A stretch of DNA of 64,000 bases from Annona cherimola. Taxonomy: Eukaryota; Streptophyta; Magnoliopsida; Magnoliales; Annonaceae. Below the pieces are notes generated by a model, which searched no databases, was not told where the DNA came from, and was given only the letters and a program-made list of their open reading frames with translations. Of this stretch, positions 35,860 through 48,500 are shown piece after piece. Within the stretch, counting starts at the first letter, position 1; each line of letters starts with the position of its first letter. The stretch spans positions 75,100,224 to 75,164,223 of the forward strand of contig CM059971.1 of assembly GCA_030490835.1 (NCBI GenBank). The letters run 5' to 3'. The position numbers and the translations under genes were made by a program.

Positions 35860-35960
35860 GCATCAAAGGTGCAATGGTTAGGCATTTGGGCAGAGGCGGT
35901 GTGTGTCAAGATTTGTCTAATTTTAATTTTATTTTTTTTAAAATTGAGTTTAATCCTCTT
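35860..35960 (+). mobile_element. Possible SINE head
   Basis: Contains gtgcaatggttaggcatttgg, which resembles a tRNA-type A box region, and gtgtgtgtcaagatttg downstream, a weak B-box-like stretch. No tail or target duplication was located. Confidence 0.25.
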
Positions 35961-36484
35961 TTGATACCCGGTCGAGACACGGTCAGTTTAACTCTAACTT
36001 TTTTTTAAAACAGGTTCTGGGACAAATTTCGAGTTAGTATCGAACCGGTTTCGAGATAGCGGGTTAGGTAAAAAATACGGGTTAAATTAGATAATTTTAA
36101 GAATTTATATACCTACTAAACATAAATATACATTTATACTATAGTTAAATATTATTTGTTTCAATATTTTACTAATTATTAAAAAACACATAATTAAGAA
36201 AACAAAAATTATTATATTGATTTCTGAATAAATTGATTCTTCTATTATTGATAGAGTTGAATATAAAAAAGTGAGAATTTTGAAAGAAAATAATAATAAT
36301 ATTTAAACATAGGCTTGTATTTTTTAATAAATTAATATATGTGGGGCGGGTTTGACTTTTCAGGATATGGTCGACCCAGCCCAATCCTAATTTTGAATTC
36401 GGATTAAAATTTTTGATCCATTTCTATATTGAGTTAAAAATATATTAGTTGTACCTGGTAAAAAATGACTTGGGTCAAAGCCGG

Positions 36485-36660
36485 ATTATGGATCAGCCCG
36501 CCCACCGGGCATGGTGCCTAACCAATCCTAAGTTCGAAACTTGGACACGCAAAAATGTGATTGTCCAGCATTGGCTTTACCGGAGCCACCAACAAATAAC
36601 AAAGAGAGAGGGAGAGCTTGAGAGGTTGTTGACAAATCCACACGCGTCAGTATCCGTTAC
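36485..36660 (+). mobile_element. Possible tRNA-derived SINE
   Basis: ggcatggtgcctaacc (A-box-like) followed by aagttcgaaacttgg (B-box-like) about 25 bases later, the layout of a tRNA-derived SINE head. Tail and target duplication are unclear. An open frame across it (36449-36664) is not gene-like. Confidence 0.35.
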
Positions 36661-37374
36661 CTGAATGAGTTTGCGTCATTAAAATTCGGGGCCCAGGAGT
36701 AAATGCCAGAGCAACCACCGGACTACTCTCCGTGCACTACAGTCCGATACGAATGCTACTCCTACCAATATCTTTTTTTTTTTTTTTTTTCTCTTTTCTT
36801 TTCTCTGTAAACCCCTTTGATGCCAAGCCAGCCAAATACCAACAGCATTTCATCACAGCATATTAAGATAAATAAAGCCCAAGGTATTTGGTGATCTTTC
36901 CTTTCCGGTATTTAACTCGGAAAGAAGGAAATTGGATTCGTAATGTGAAAAAATATTTTATAATATATATCATATCATTTAAGAAGTTATGGTTGGATTA
37001 GATCTCAATTATTAATAAGTATTTTCAAGTTTCATTATGAGACGTATGCTGATCAAAATGCACTAGAGTTTACCGACTGAGCGCGTGGCATTTTCGTGAA
37101 TACTGGGACTTATGGTGCTAAAGCGCATACCGACATCCCATCTGCTATACCCGTTCGTCGCGGCGTCCCCTAAAGGCGTGAGATCCGGAGAACAAACTAG
37201 CTTGTCTCTCGCTCTCTTTCTTTTTTTCCCCTGATGGAGACTAGTTTGTCCCCTGTAGTTAGTATTTATCGACAAAGCTAATAGATATGATTAATAATTT
37301 ATAAAAGATAAAAAGATAAAGACTAAAGAGCCGCGATTTCATGTTTGCTCATTTATTTAAGCACAATTTAAAAA

Positions 37375-37735
37375 TTTTAAAGTAATTTTTTTTTAATGCA
37401 TGGGTTCAAGCGAGATCTTCTCATAGGATATAAATTTTAAAAATAAAAATAAAAATATTTTTCATATGCCAATACCTGAAAATTATTTTATTTTTGAAAT
37501 TAAAAGATTTAAAGTTTAGTTAGTCAGATAATCTTGTTTAAGCCCACTATTCATGCAAAAAATTTCTAACATTTTTTAAAGAAAGTTAAAGCTTGTGGAA
37601 ATAAATGATTTTTTATTTTTGAAATTAAAAGACGTAAAATTTAGTTAGTGAGAAGATCTTTTAAGCCCACTATCCATGCGAATTTTTTTAAATTTTTTAA
37701 AAAATAGTTGAAGCTTGTGAAAGCATCGAAGCACG
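37375..37735. repeat. 125-bp tandem duplication with an adjacent inverted copy
   Basis: The block tttttgaaattaaaagattt through aagcccactattcatgc at about 37490-37560 recurs at about 37615-37685 (offset 125 bases). A third, inverted partial copy (atgcatgggttcaagcgaga) lies at about 37395-37440. AT-rich, non-coding. Confidence 0.6.
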
Positions 37736-37849
37736 AGTCAAAGTTAAAAATTGTTGTACTTAGTATGCTATACCAAGTGAGACATGGCTTCAATATTTCC
37801 TGCACACATTGACGAATTTAGAATGCTGCATGCTCAACTTGATGGTTGA

Positions 37850-39190
37850 CTGTACGTTTGGTATTCGAGAAAAATTATGACAAAATTTTGGTGGAAAAGT
37901 TTTTAAAAATTAGATTTGAATATATTAGAATTTAATAATGCTTTCTAAAATCATTTATCCATGTGAGATGATATTTTATCATATCAAAATGTTAAATATA
38001 CATTTCGAAATTATTATTAATCCAATAAGTTTTTTGATGTAAATTAATCAAATAATTTTATTATATTAATTTTACGAATTTTTAAGATAGGTTCGTTCAC
38101 AATCTTTTAATTTCGGGTGTATTTGTTTACGTCATAAACTTTTCAAATTAAAATTTTTTATCTAAAATTTTGTACTCTACACAATTATTCTATTTTTAAT
38201 TATTTTTTGTATCTTCTTAAGGCCCTTAAATTAAACTGTATTTATTAGTTACATAAATAATTTAAATGAAGTAAGCGAGTTGTTACCTTTATATAAAAAA
38301 TAATTTTAATAGCCCGTTTAAGAGTAGGTAAAAGTGAAAAAAATTACCATTTATTTGTAGAGCCATTGTCATTTATGGTCGGTTGTATAGTGTCTGCCAT
38401 TTGACTCATTTTTATTTATTTATTTTCTACAAACATGTAAGTTAGATGTATTTAATTTATAAATTAAGTTTCATTATTTTTGAATATATTTATATTTTTT
38501 TTGATTTTTAAACGCAAATGTATTGTCATAATTTTTAGCCTCAGAAAATTATAACAATACCCTTATGTTTAAAAATTGAAAAATATAAATATATCTAAAA
38601 ATTATAAAACTTAGTTTATAGATTAAATATACCTAATTTTACATATTTATAAAAAATAAAAAAATAAAAAATAGATTTTATGGCTGGATTAAGAGGATCA
38701 TGCCTCTTATTCGTGTATATGCTTGGGTATGATTTAGCATCTCAGATAATTATCTTGTTTTTCTAGTATCATCTTTGCATTATAATTATTTCTTTCCATA
38801 TGATTATTTTATATGTTTTAACATTATTTTCTCTGCTGACATATATTCCATTATTCTTTCATTTTTCTCATTTACACTTACAAAATTTTGCGTGTATACC
38901 TTACATCATCTTGTATATTTGTTGACATGAAGTATTCAATTGTACTATTTGGCTCTAATAGTGAAAATTTTTAGTGTAAAAGTTTTTAAATTGAAAGAAA
39001 ATAATGTGATATGATATGAGTAATGATGACGAGTAAATGAAATAAAGTTAAAATACATCGGTTAGCCGTATGAGTATTTGTGTAGAAATGATTGAAAAGT
39101 ATGGTAATTATATAGACAAATAAGGTAGCTGTAAAGATTGAAAAGTTCGGTAATTATATTCAAAGATATAAAAAAATAATTGGCATATAT
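37850..39190. repeat. Block of MITE and foldback remnants before TPC1
   Basis: Holds a partial reversed Tourist-like MITE at about 38117-38220 (gggtgtatttgtttacg, ctctacacaattattctat), a foldback-like stretch at about 38405-38680 with mirrored aaattaagtttcattatttt / aattataaaacttagtttat arms, and a forward Tourist-like MITE at about 38944-39186 (gtgatatgatatgagtaatg, ataaagttaaaatacatcgg). Nothing coding is seen. Confidence 0.5.
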
Positions 39191-39574
39191 TTTTTTCTAT
39201 TATTACCGCTAAACCCATTTTGCTCTAAATTTCGTTCACCTACTTTTCTTTGCTCTTATTTTTTTAAAACTCGGATTATGTTGCATTACGTTAGCAATTT
39301 TACCAAAAGTTTTTGCACAAGTCTTTCCCCGACTCGCCCGTTCTGGCCATCCACCTGGTACGTCGAATACGTCCCTCGCATGTCCCTTCGTAATCATAAT
39401 TCATAAATTCCCGGCAGGGAAGCCTTCCAAAGACCGCCACCCGTCATCATATTCATTCAATCGGTCCGGCGTCATAGCTGTTCACTTCCGTTGCTTTCAC
39501 ACCATCTCATACATTACCAGCTCCATGAAATTCAAAAGCAGACTTATCCGCGAGTAAGACCCGATCCAGCGACA

Positions 39575-42500
39575 ATGCTTAATCCTCTGCTCTCCAGGGA
39601 AAACAGCTCCAGCTCCAGCAGCAGCCATGCCAGGCAGAGGCTCTTCACCAGAAGATCCGATGCCATTTCCTACGGCTCGCGCTACCAGAAGGCCGCAGCT
39701 CTCGTTGATCTGGTACTCTTTTCTAACTTCCCCAGATTTTCGTATTCGGTTGTGTAAGGATCCTAGCTTTTGGTTCTGCTGTCTTTTGCTAGTGATTGCT
39801 TGGGTAAACAGCGGCGTGCTGATGAATTTACGATGTTAGACACTCGTTGTTCGCTTGAACTGATTTAGAGGAGTGAAAATTGTTTTGAATTTCCAGCGGA
39901 GGTGTACATCTGCATGATCTGCTGTGGGATTTTTCTCTAGGAATTGCAGTGGCATGGTTTATGGTGGAGTTTGGAAGTGGAGGATAATTGATGAGCATTG
40001 CCAGGGGTGGAAACCTGAATAATACACGATTGAAACTCCAACCGCTATCTTGGTTCAGTTTAGTGGTCTAGTTGCCTAATGGAACGATTGAACCAAAAGG
40101 AACGTCCTTGTCTCACCACTTGTTGTGCTACTGGTCATTTGGTGGGTGTTGCATGTACGTTTGAGAGCAGCACCAGGACAATGCTTGCAGCTTACCTCTA
40201 TCAAAAGTTGCCGATTCTTGGCGATGTTGTTTCGATGCGAATTTGAGTGATATGATTTCCAACTTAGATGCGCATGTGAATGAAGTTTAGTTTACTTTTG
40301 GGCTGTGAACTGCTTCAAGACATGGTAGCCAGTTTAATAGGCTTCTCAGTGGGCTTGTTCGTGTCATTTGCCTGTCAAAGTTTCATGAAGGTTACAAAAA
40401 AAATTCAAAGAGTTCGATCTTAGCTCTCATTGGGATCAGTATTTCCATTACTTTTGCCGTCGGGCTTCTTTTCGTCATCATCACCGTGTAGGTTTTTTTT
40501 CCATTGCCAAGAGCTGGGCTGCTCATCATCATCATCTTCTTCTTAAGTTTATTTGGAATCAGGAAATAAGGACGAAAAGATGAGGAAAACACGAAATATA
40601 GATGGAGAGGAAAAAAAAGAAGGAAACAATGTGCTGTAAACTGCAACTCAGAGTTGAAGTTATGCCTCTGATTGCTACTCAGAGTTGAAATAACGCATCT
40701 GATTGCGACTTGGGGTTGAAGCTATGCCCCTGACTGCAACTCAGAGTGCAGTTATCATGTTTATTTTATGACCAGAGTAGATATTGTGATTAAGATATGA
40801 GATCTCATCCCATATTGATCGACACCTGTTAGGCACTGAGTTGATGGCTATGCATGAGCGTGAGCAATTGGCCAGTTGCATTGTAGTGTGACACGGGCAT
40901 TGACATGTTGAAATATTTATGAAATTTTCATTATTTCAATTGGTTGCTTTAAGTATTTTTAGTTTTTAGCAGTTTTCATTCACTTTTCTGTTTACTAAGT
41001 TTGCCTAGACTTATCCTTGTTTTCATTTTTTTTAAGTTAATAGAAAACGCAAAGGATACAAGATATTATAAGTCTCAGTAGGACGATGAAAGAGGTTAAA
41101 TATTTATTTAGATTTAAGTTAAATATTTATATTTTGGCCATTCGAGTTTATGATATTTATGTAGCGAGATTAGAAAAGAATTTTTGTGGATGTTGGGCAA
41201 TTTGTTGTAAATTTTCATACTTATTAGAGAGATGTAATTATTAACTACTATTGCTCCCAGTGTAATTTAAGTTGGATATTACCATTGATAATGTTGATCT
41301 TTACCATTATAATTATTTAAGTGGACGAAATATCTACAAGTTTCTAGCACAGGTGGTTTCATGTTTCCTTAACTTGATCTGTTCTGGATTAGTTTAGGTA
41401 GTGACTGCTAGTCGAAGGAAGTGTTGGTTGGCGGAGTGTAACATATAACAGGAGATAATTGTTGAAAATAAAATGAACAAAAATAAAATAATCACTCCAT
41501 GCTTTTAAATGAAAAGATTGATAGGCAATAATCAAAAAATATAGTTGCTGCCGTAGATTTGGGAAGATAAATATTAAAAGAATTAGGAGATCGAAAATGA
41601 GTAAAAAAGGATTTCCTTCCTACTCCCTCATCCCCGTACTGGGTATTCTAGTAAGTTGAATGCTGCTTGTATATTGTCAAACTGTTTATTGTAGTGGACC
41701 AGAATGGATTTAAGAGGTTCAGGAACTTATGCTATGTATATTATAATTGCTAAGTATAGAGATCTCTTCAAATAGTCACATGATAGCAGATTCGATGTAT
41801 CAGATTTCGTCATATTTGAAGTTTTTCGTTTTCTTTTTTTGACTTATGGTGGATTACTTGCACTTGAGGAATTGTTTATTCCTTTCTACTTGTCACTTCA
41901 ATAATCTCTATGGAAATGTATTTTTTCAGGCCGAAGATGGTGTTGGTTTACCCGAGGAAGTGCTTAATGAATCAAGATTTGGGGATGCAGCAAAATTCTA
42001 CTTTATATTTATCCGATTTGATTGGCTGTGGTCTCTTAATCTTTTTGCGTTAATATTACTGAATTTTCTTGAGGTTGGTTTTACAGTTCATTGAGCTATT
42101 TATCCTTTAACTACAGAATTCTTCCTTCTTATTGACATCAATACATAGTTTAAGGATTTATGCTGTCCATCCGAGGAAGCATCATTTGTTTATACTTTTT
42201 TCCCCTTTTTGCTTAACCAGCTTATGATGACTAAAACACTTGTCTTGAATATCTGCAGATGCCTTTGTGGTGTGCTAAGAACTCTTCAATTACATGCAGT
42301 GACAGAGAATATTTTTACCTCGGACAGTTGCCTTACTTAACTGGTGTCCCATCCCTTGTTTATGAGGTTGGAATTAGTTTGTAAAGGACATTGTTTATTC
42401 TTATTCTTGTTGGCTAAAGTTCGTTTGATGATCTGTTTTAAAATTTTTTTCCCACCACTTCTCTCATTGCTTTTGATGTGATTTGGTATTCTAACTACCC

Positions 42501-45500
42501 AATAACCCTACTTCTTCTAATTATTATTTATATTTTTTCAATTGTTATTTCACATTCTTCGTACAAATATCCCATCTATTTTTAACTTTATTCTCTTTAC
42601 TCCTAACTACATCACATTGTTCTCTTATTTTTTCAACAATTTTCTCCCGACCATTTCACCCATTTTTTTTACTCAATACCAAATATACATGAATTATTTA
42701 AATCTTCCAGCCTTACAAATCCTTCACTAATGCAAACATTTTTCGTTGTCCACTGTTGATTTTTCTACAAAGTTATGTTTCAATGTTTGTCTTCCTCTGA
42801 TGGACTTCCCTAAGCAATGCAAGTTAGTCAAACAAAAATGCTGCCCTCTAGGTTTGTGGATGGATTTCCATTTCTGATGCAAGAAAAGATTAAGTGAGCC
42901 TCCTCCGAAACACTTTCTGTGAGTATTTAATGAGTTATATTGTCATGATTCGTGATAGAGGTTGTGGCACCCCTTTGCCAATGCTAACAGTAACACAACC
43001 TACTTGCACATGGCAGAACTGAAAAGAGGCAAAGCTCCTAATGGGATCTCATGGCACAATCGAGAGATTTGTTCAGCTGACCGCAGACAGTCTGGTTTAG
43101 GCTTAGATGCTGTTGAAGACTACTCCATACACATTTTAATAAGAAGAGTAGCAATTCAATACTTGTTATGAATTGAATGTAGAGCGTACCAAATTGATTA
43201 TCTGCTCTACTTTTTCCTCCATTATTTATTTTTTTATTGTTTTTAATTGTTAATATAACATATTTGGAAGAAAGGTTTCAAAATTGTGGATAAGGAAATG
43301 TGAAAAAGTATTTTGACTTGGAGCATAACCTGGAGCATGTTCATAGTTTTAGCATTTAGAGGGGAATTGTTGCTGATGGTCTTAACCCGAAGAACCTGTT
43401 GTGCGCAATTGGACCTGTGTTTTTATATTAGTGGTTTGAGGTTTTATCCAGTGTTGATGTATACTAGCATGTTAACTAAAGCTGAATTGAAGCATATATA
43501 CCTCTTAACTTTTTTATTAGCCAGAAATATTAGAGATTTCTATACATTAATTTTGGTCGCATTTTCCCATGCTGCGGTGACACCTTACTGATGTGATCAT
43601 TCATTGTATTGTTATCTTCTTCTAGTGTATAGCTTGTTCCTTAATTATGTGATTGATCATAGCATTTGTTATTTTTTCCAGGGTGTAACTTTATTCATTC
43701 TCATTGTGCATACGATTTTCCCAGTTTCATATGAAGGATGTCATCTTTATTGGAAGAACCCTCTGAACATACTGAAGGTACACATCTAATTCATTGACAT
43801 GGGGCCTTGTCCTTTTTGAAAAAACATTAGAATCCACATCCAAGTGGTTGTTTTTGTTGACAACATCTACTTCTTTATGGGCATTATTCTTTACAAGATT
43901 TGGAGACTTTTAAAAAATCTACACGTAAGGTTCCCTCCTCTTGACTGTAATTTTAAAAGTTCCTTTAAATGGAGCAATACTCATGCTGATGTTGCCAAAA
44001 CTTGAATGGCTGCTGAACTGTTTGAAACATTTTGCGTCAAACTGGTCTGTTTTAATCATCAGTTTAAAACGGTATGAAGAAATAATAAGTTATGATAAAC
44101 ACAGAGATGAAGGCAGGAGCAGAGTTAACCTCCTCTCCTAGGCATTCAGGGAGCACATTCTTGACCGCTAAAGGACAACACAACAGTGAGGCATTTTGCC
44201 AATTTTTTTTACTTCTTTGGACTTTGGAACTGTCCAAAAATGACAACAGTTTGATTTTTGACTGACCATTTCTTATGGTGTGTATAGGTTGTCAGTAAAC
44301 TGTTTTTAAGCCAAAATAATACTGGCTAGGGAAAGTTTCCTATTGAGCTGTTTTTGAGCCAAAACTGGACTTGTGCTTCTGTTCAAAGACCGCGGTAGAG
44401 AAGATTTTGGTAGTGTTTTTTAGTTAGTTTCCATATGATTATTAATATATCTATCTTTTGCTTGTCTTCCTTTTGGTTCTCTGCTGCCAAGAAGCATGCA
44501 GAGTGATTACTTTCTTTCTTTTTTGTATGATTGATCAGTCCCCAGTGGTTTTAATAACAGATGAATATTCACAGAGGAAATCTCTGTTTATATATTGGTT
44601 AAATTAATTTTAATATGAGTCCATTGGGAAGATGGGCTTACATATGATATATATTGGCTGAATAAACATTGTAGCTCACGTGCTAGGAGTCATGCATGCA
44701 TGTATTTTTTCCCATAATGCAGCTTGGTTTCCATTTTCTGCACAGTTTGGTGAAATGCAAAATCGTTTTTAATTGGTTTGTTCTGCATTACTATATCTGG
44801 TCCCTGCAGTAATATTGTTCATGTTGCCTTTGCAGGTTGCTTTTCTGTTAATTTTAGGTGGTGATTTATTGGTCTATGCTCTCTCCTTATCTCCTGTCTC
44901 CATCTCTTATCTACCTTTCAGAATTTCACCCTACATTCGTGTTGTTTTTGTTGTTCTAAATGTGAGGTGAGACTATCAAGTCAGTTGTTGATATATTTGG
45001 CAATTATCGAAATGGTTCTGGTTCTGGAGATAATAATTTTATTATGATGTGAGTAACATGTTGTATAGGTGTTTCTAGATGTGTCTGTAGTCTAGAGTTT
45101 TCAGCTGATTTTTCCTTTACCTTCTCCCCCTTTCTCTTTCTTGTCGTCTTCTATTTCAGGATATTGTATAGATGTTTCTATATGTGTATCTGTTGTCTAG
45201 AGTTTTCAGCAGATTTTTCCTTTAACTTCTCTTCTTCCCCTCTTTCTTGCCATCTTCTATTTCAAGATATTATCACTGCATTTGCATATTATAATTGCCT
45301 AGGAAAATTGGCTACCATTGAGTTGTCAATTTCCTTGATATTTGTCCCATTACAGGCACAACCAAGCCTTTGATCCCGTGTTCCCTGATATAAGAAGCAT
45401 GGAATCTTGTCGAATTTCTGAATGGAACATATTATCTAAGAACGTAAAAGAAGTAGGGCATGTCATAAGTCACTGAGTGAAAAATTTCTCTAGATATGCA

Positions 45501-48500
45501 TAATTAGAGGTCAGTGAGAAAGGTGCCAAAATACTTGGGCCTGTTGAGGGAATAGCTGAAGATTAACAGAGGAACGGTGTAATAGCATCAAGGCATCTGA
45601 TGACATTGAGGTTTTGTGCATGTGATGATGATAGTCAGAGTCAGTGGGTGTGTGTGTCAGGAACCCTTTTTTCTTAATGTATAATGCCCCCACAACAAAT
45701 GGAACCATGTCTGCTTCAGCAATTTTCTAGCATTGGGAATGGGGGAAAGAGGTGGTAAAAGTGAAGGCAGAGGGGGAGAGAGAGGGGGTATAAAGGTATG
45801 TATGTTGTATTGAAAAGACAAGGAATAATAATTGAAGATATTGTAAATAATGAGGAATAGGGATGATAGGTAGTTGAGAGGTAAAGTCACATTAAAAGGG
45901 ATGAAAAAGGGTGTAACTTTTCCACGTTTGCCTCCTCCATAATCAGGAACATTGCAGGAAATAAAGCGAAATATTTTCAATGTTGAACGCTGTTGCTAAA
46001 GTTGGTTGTTATTTTGTTTTGTCATTTTTATCTACTCAATACTTCCTTTATTAAAAAATATGATATGCTAGAGCCATTTTGTATAATTTTTTCATTTCTT
46101 TTACCAAATAAACAATATTGGTTTTGCATTTCTAGTTCTTTAGCACCAAAGATCCATAATATAATTTTATATAGAATTTGGTTTATATAGATACTACTGT
46201 CTTCCCAGTTAAAATAGGTCAAGGCTCAGTCTTGAGTCCTTACCTTAGTAATAGATGAAATTACTAGACATCTCCGAGAAGAAGTACCTTGGTGTATGTT
46301 ATTTGCAGATGACATTGTTCTAATAGATGAAACTAAAGAAGGACTAAATTTAAAATTGAATAGGTAGGTAGATGCTTTAGAATCTAATGGTTTTAGAATT
46401 AGTCGCACTAAAACTGAATATATGAAATGCAATTTTAATAATAGTGAGAATCCGGATGAGGAACCAATTATGATTTTAGATCAAGTAGTAACAAGAACTA
46501 ATCATTTTCGGTACTTAGGATCAATAGTTCAAGAGAACGGAGAAATTGAGAAAGATATAATACATAAAATTCAAGCAGGATGGAAGAAATGGAGAAGTGC
46601 GTCAGAAATTTTATATGACCGTCGAGTTCCAATCAAATTAAAAGGAAAATTTTATAAAATTGCGATTAGACCTGCTATGCTTTATGGGGTAGAATGTTGG
46701 GCAGTTAAAGAACAACATATACAAAAAATGAGCGTAGTGGAAATGAGAATATTAAGGTGGATGAGTGGTAAAACAAGAAAAGATAAAATTAGGAATGAAA
46801 TAATTCGAGAAAATTTAAAAGTGAGACCAATTTGTGATAAAATGTGAGAAAATAGATTAAGATGGTTTGGTCATGTTAAAAACAGGCCTGAAGTAGCACC
46901 GGTTAGGAAAACAGAGTCTATCCAAGTAGAATGTGGTAGAAGAATGAGAGGAAGACAAAAAAAAACATGGATGGAAGTAATTAAACAAGATTTAAAAATA
47001 TTATAAATTACAGAAAATTTAGTCTTAAATCGCCAAGAATGGCGTAACAGAATCCATGCAGCCGACCCCACCTAGGTGGAAAATGACTTATGATGATGAT
47101 GATGATAGAATTTGGTTTTTTTTTTTTTTTTTTCCTTCAAGGATTTTGTTCTCTTTGTGTGCAGGGAGTTGAGATCTTGTATGGTTACCCTGGCTGGAAT
47201 GATGGGCACGTACCTCAATGTGTTGGTAACTTGATGTTTTCTTCATGACATCATTTTTTCAGAATTTCTCTCTCTGTCTAACAGGAGTTGCTAATTGTAG
47301 TGAGGTCATCCTTATCCGTCAATTTTTGAAATTCATTATTGTGTTTCAGGCACTTTCGTCATTGTTCGTTTTATTTTCCAGCTGGTTGGCATATGTCATA
47401 TTTGAAGATACCCTGCAGGGAAAGATACTTTTTAGTTCTTATGGGGCCACATTATATCAAATGTTTGTTCTTTTTACTACATCAAACAATCCAGATGTAT
47501 GGATACCTGCCTACAAGTTAGTATTTTTCAATGTTCTATGAGATAGTCCGTTTCCATTCAGTAATAGATTTTGTTCATTTATTTTCAGATGGCAACATTT
47601 ATATCAACTAGAAATTCTCTAACCCACGTGTGATATTATTGGCTATAGTCTATATTTGGCTAATTTCTCCTTGAGGTCGATAACATGGATGATTTGTTCC
47701 AACTGATTTCTTCTATCTTCCATAAGCTATCACATAAAATTGAATTCTGGGTGGTTGATATTCCTTGGGTATTATATGACATGCATATGCTGCTTATTTT
47801 ATCCTTAAGATGGGTTTCCTAATGAAGATGTTTGGGTAGCTGCCTACAACTTAGTATCTTTATTATGTTCTATGAGATAATCTGTTTCCATTTGATAACA
47901 GATTTTGTCAATTTATTTTCAGACGGCAACATCTCTATTGACTACAAATTCTCTAATCCATGTGTGATATTGTTGGCTATAGTCTATATTTGGCTAATTT
48001 CTCCTGGAGGTTGAGAACATGGATGATTTGTTCCTATGTTTTCTTCTATCTTCCATAAGCTACTATCGCAGAAAATTGAATTTTAGGTGTTTGATATTCC
48101 TTGGGTACTACATGGCATGCATATGATGCTTATTTTATCTTTAGGATGGTTTCCTATCTCTGTCTTTAATTTTCTTCAATTGGTTTTCATTATGCTGAAA
48201 AAGCACGTAAATAACCACTTATGCATGCTCTTGAACAGGACATCCCGTTGGTCTTGCCTATTTTTTGTTCTTTATGTGTTGCTAGGTGTATACTTCCTCA
48301 CCAATCTTATTCTTGCTGTGGTGTATGATAGCTTCAAAGATCAGGTGCCTACTCTGTTGAAAAGGGCATTTATTCTTCTTACTGCTGCTGATTCTTTCTT
48401 CTTTGTTTCTTCGACTGCACTGAAGTGAAGAAAAAATGGCACAATCGAGTTTCATATGTACATTTGTTACCCTGCCTCGTTTTTGCAGCTTGCCAAACAA

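Noticed and set aside
39491..39574. Upstream extension of the TPC1 frame from a TTG
   Set aside because: It needs a non-ATG start; the ATG at 39575 gives the expected family N-terminus leading into RSDAISYG and QKAAALVDL.
46422..46847. 141-codon open frame in TPC1 intron 5
   Set aside because: It is the reverse-transcriptase part of the truncated LINE, not a host gene.
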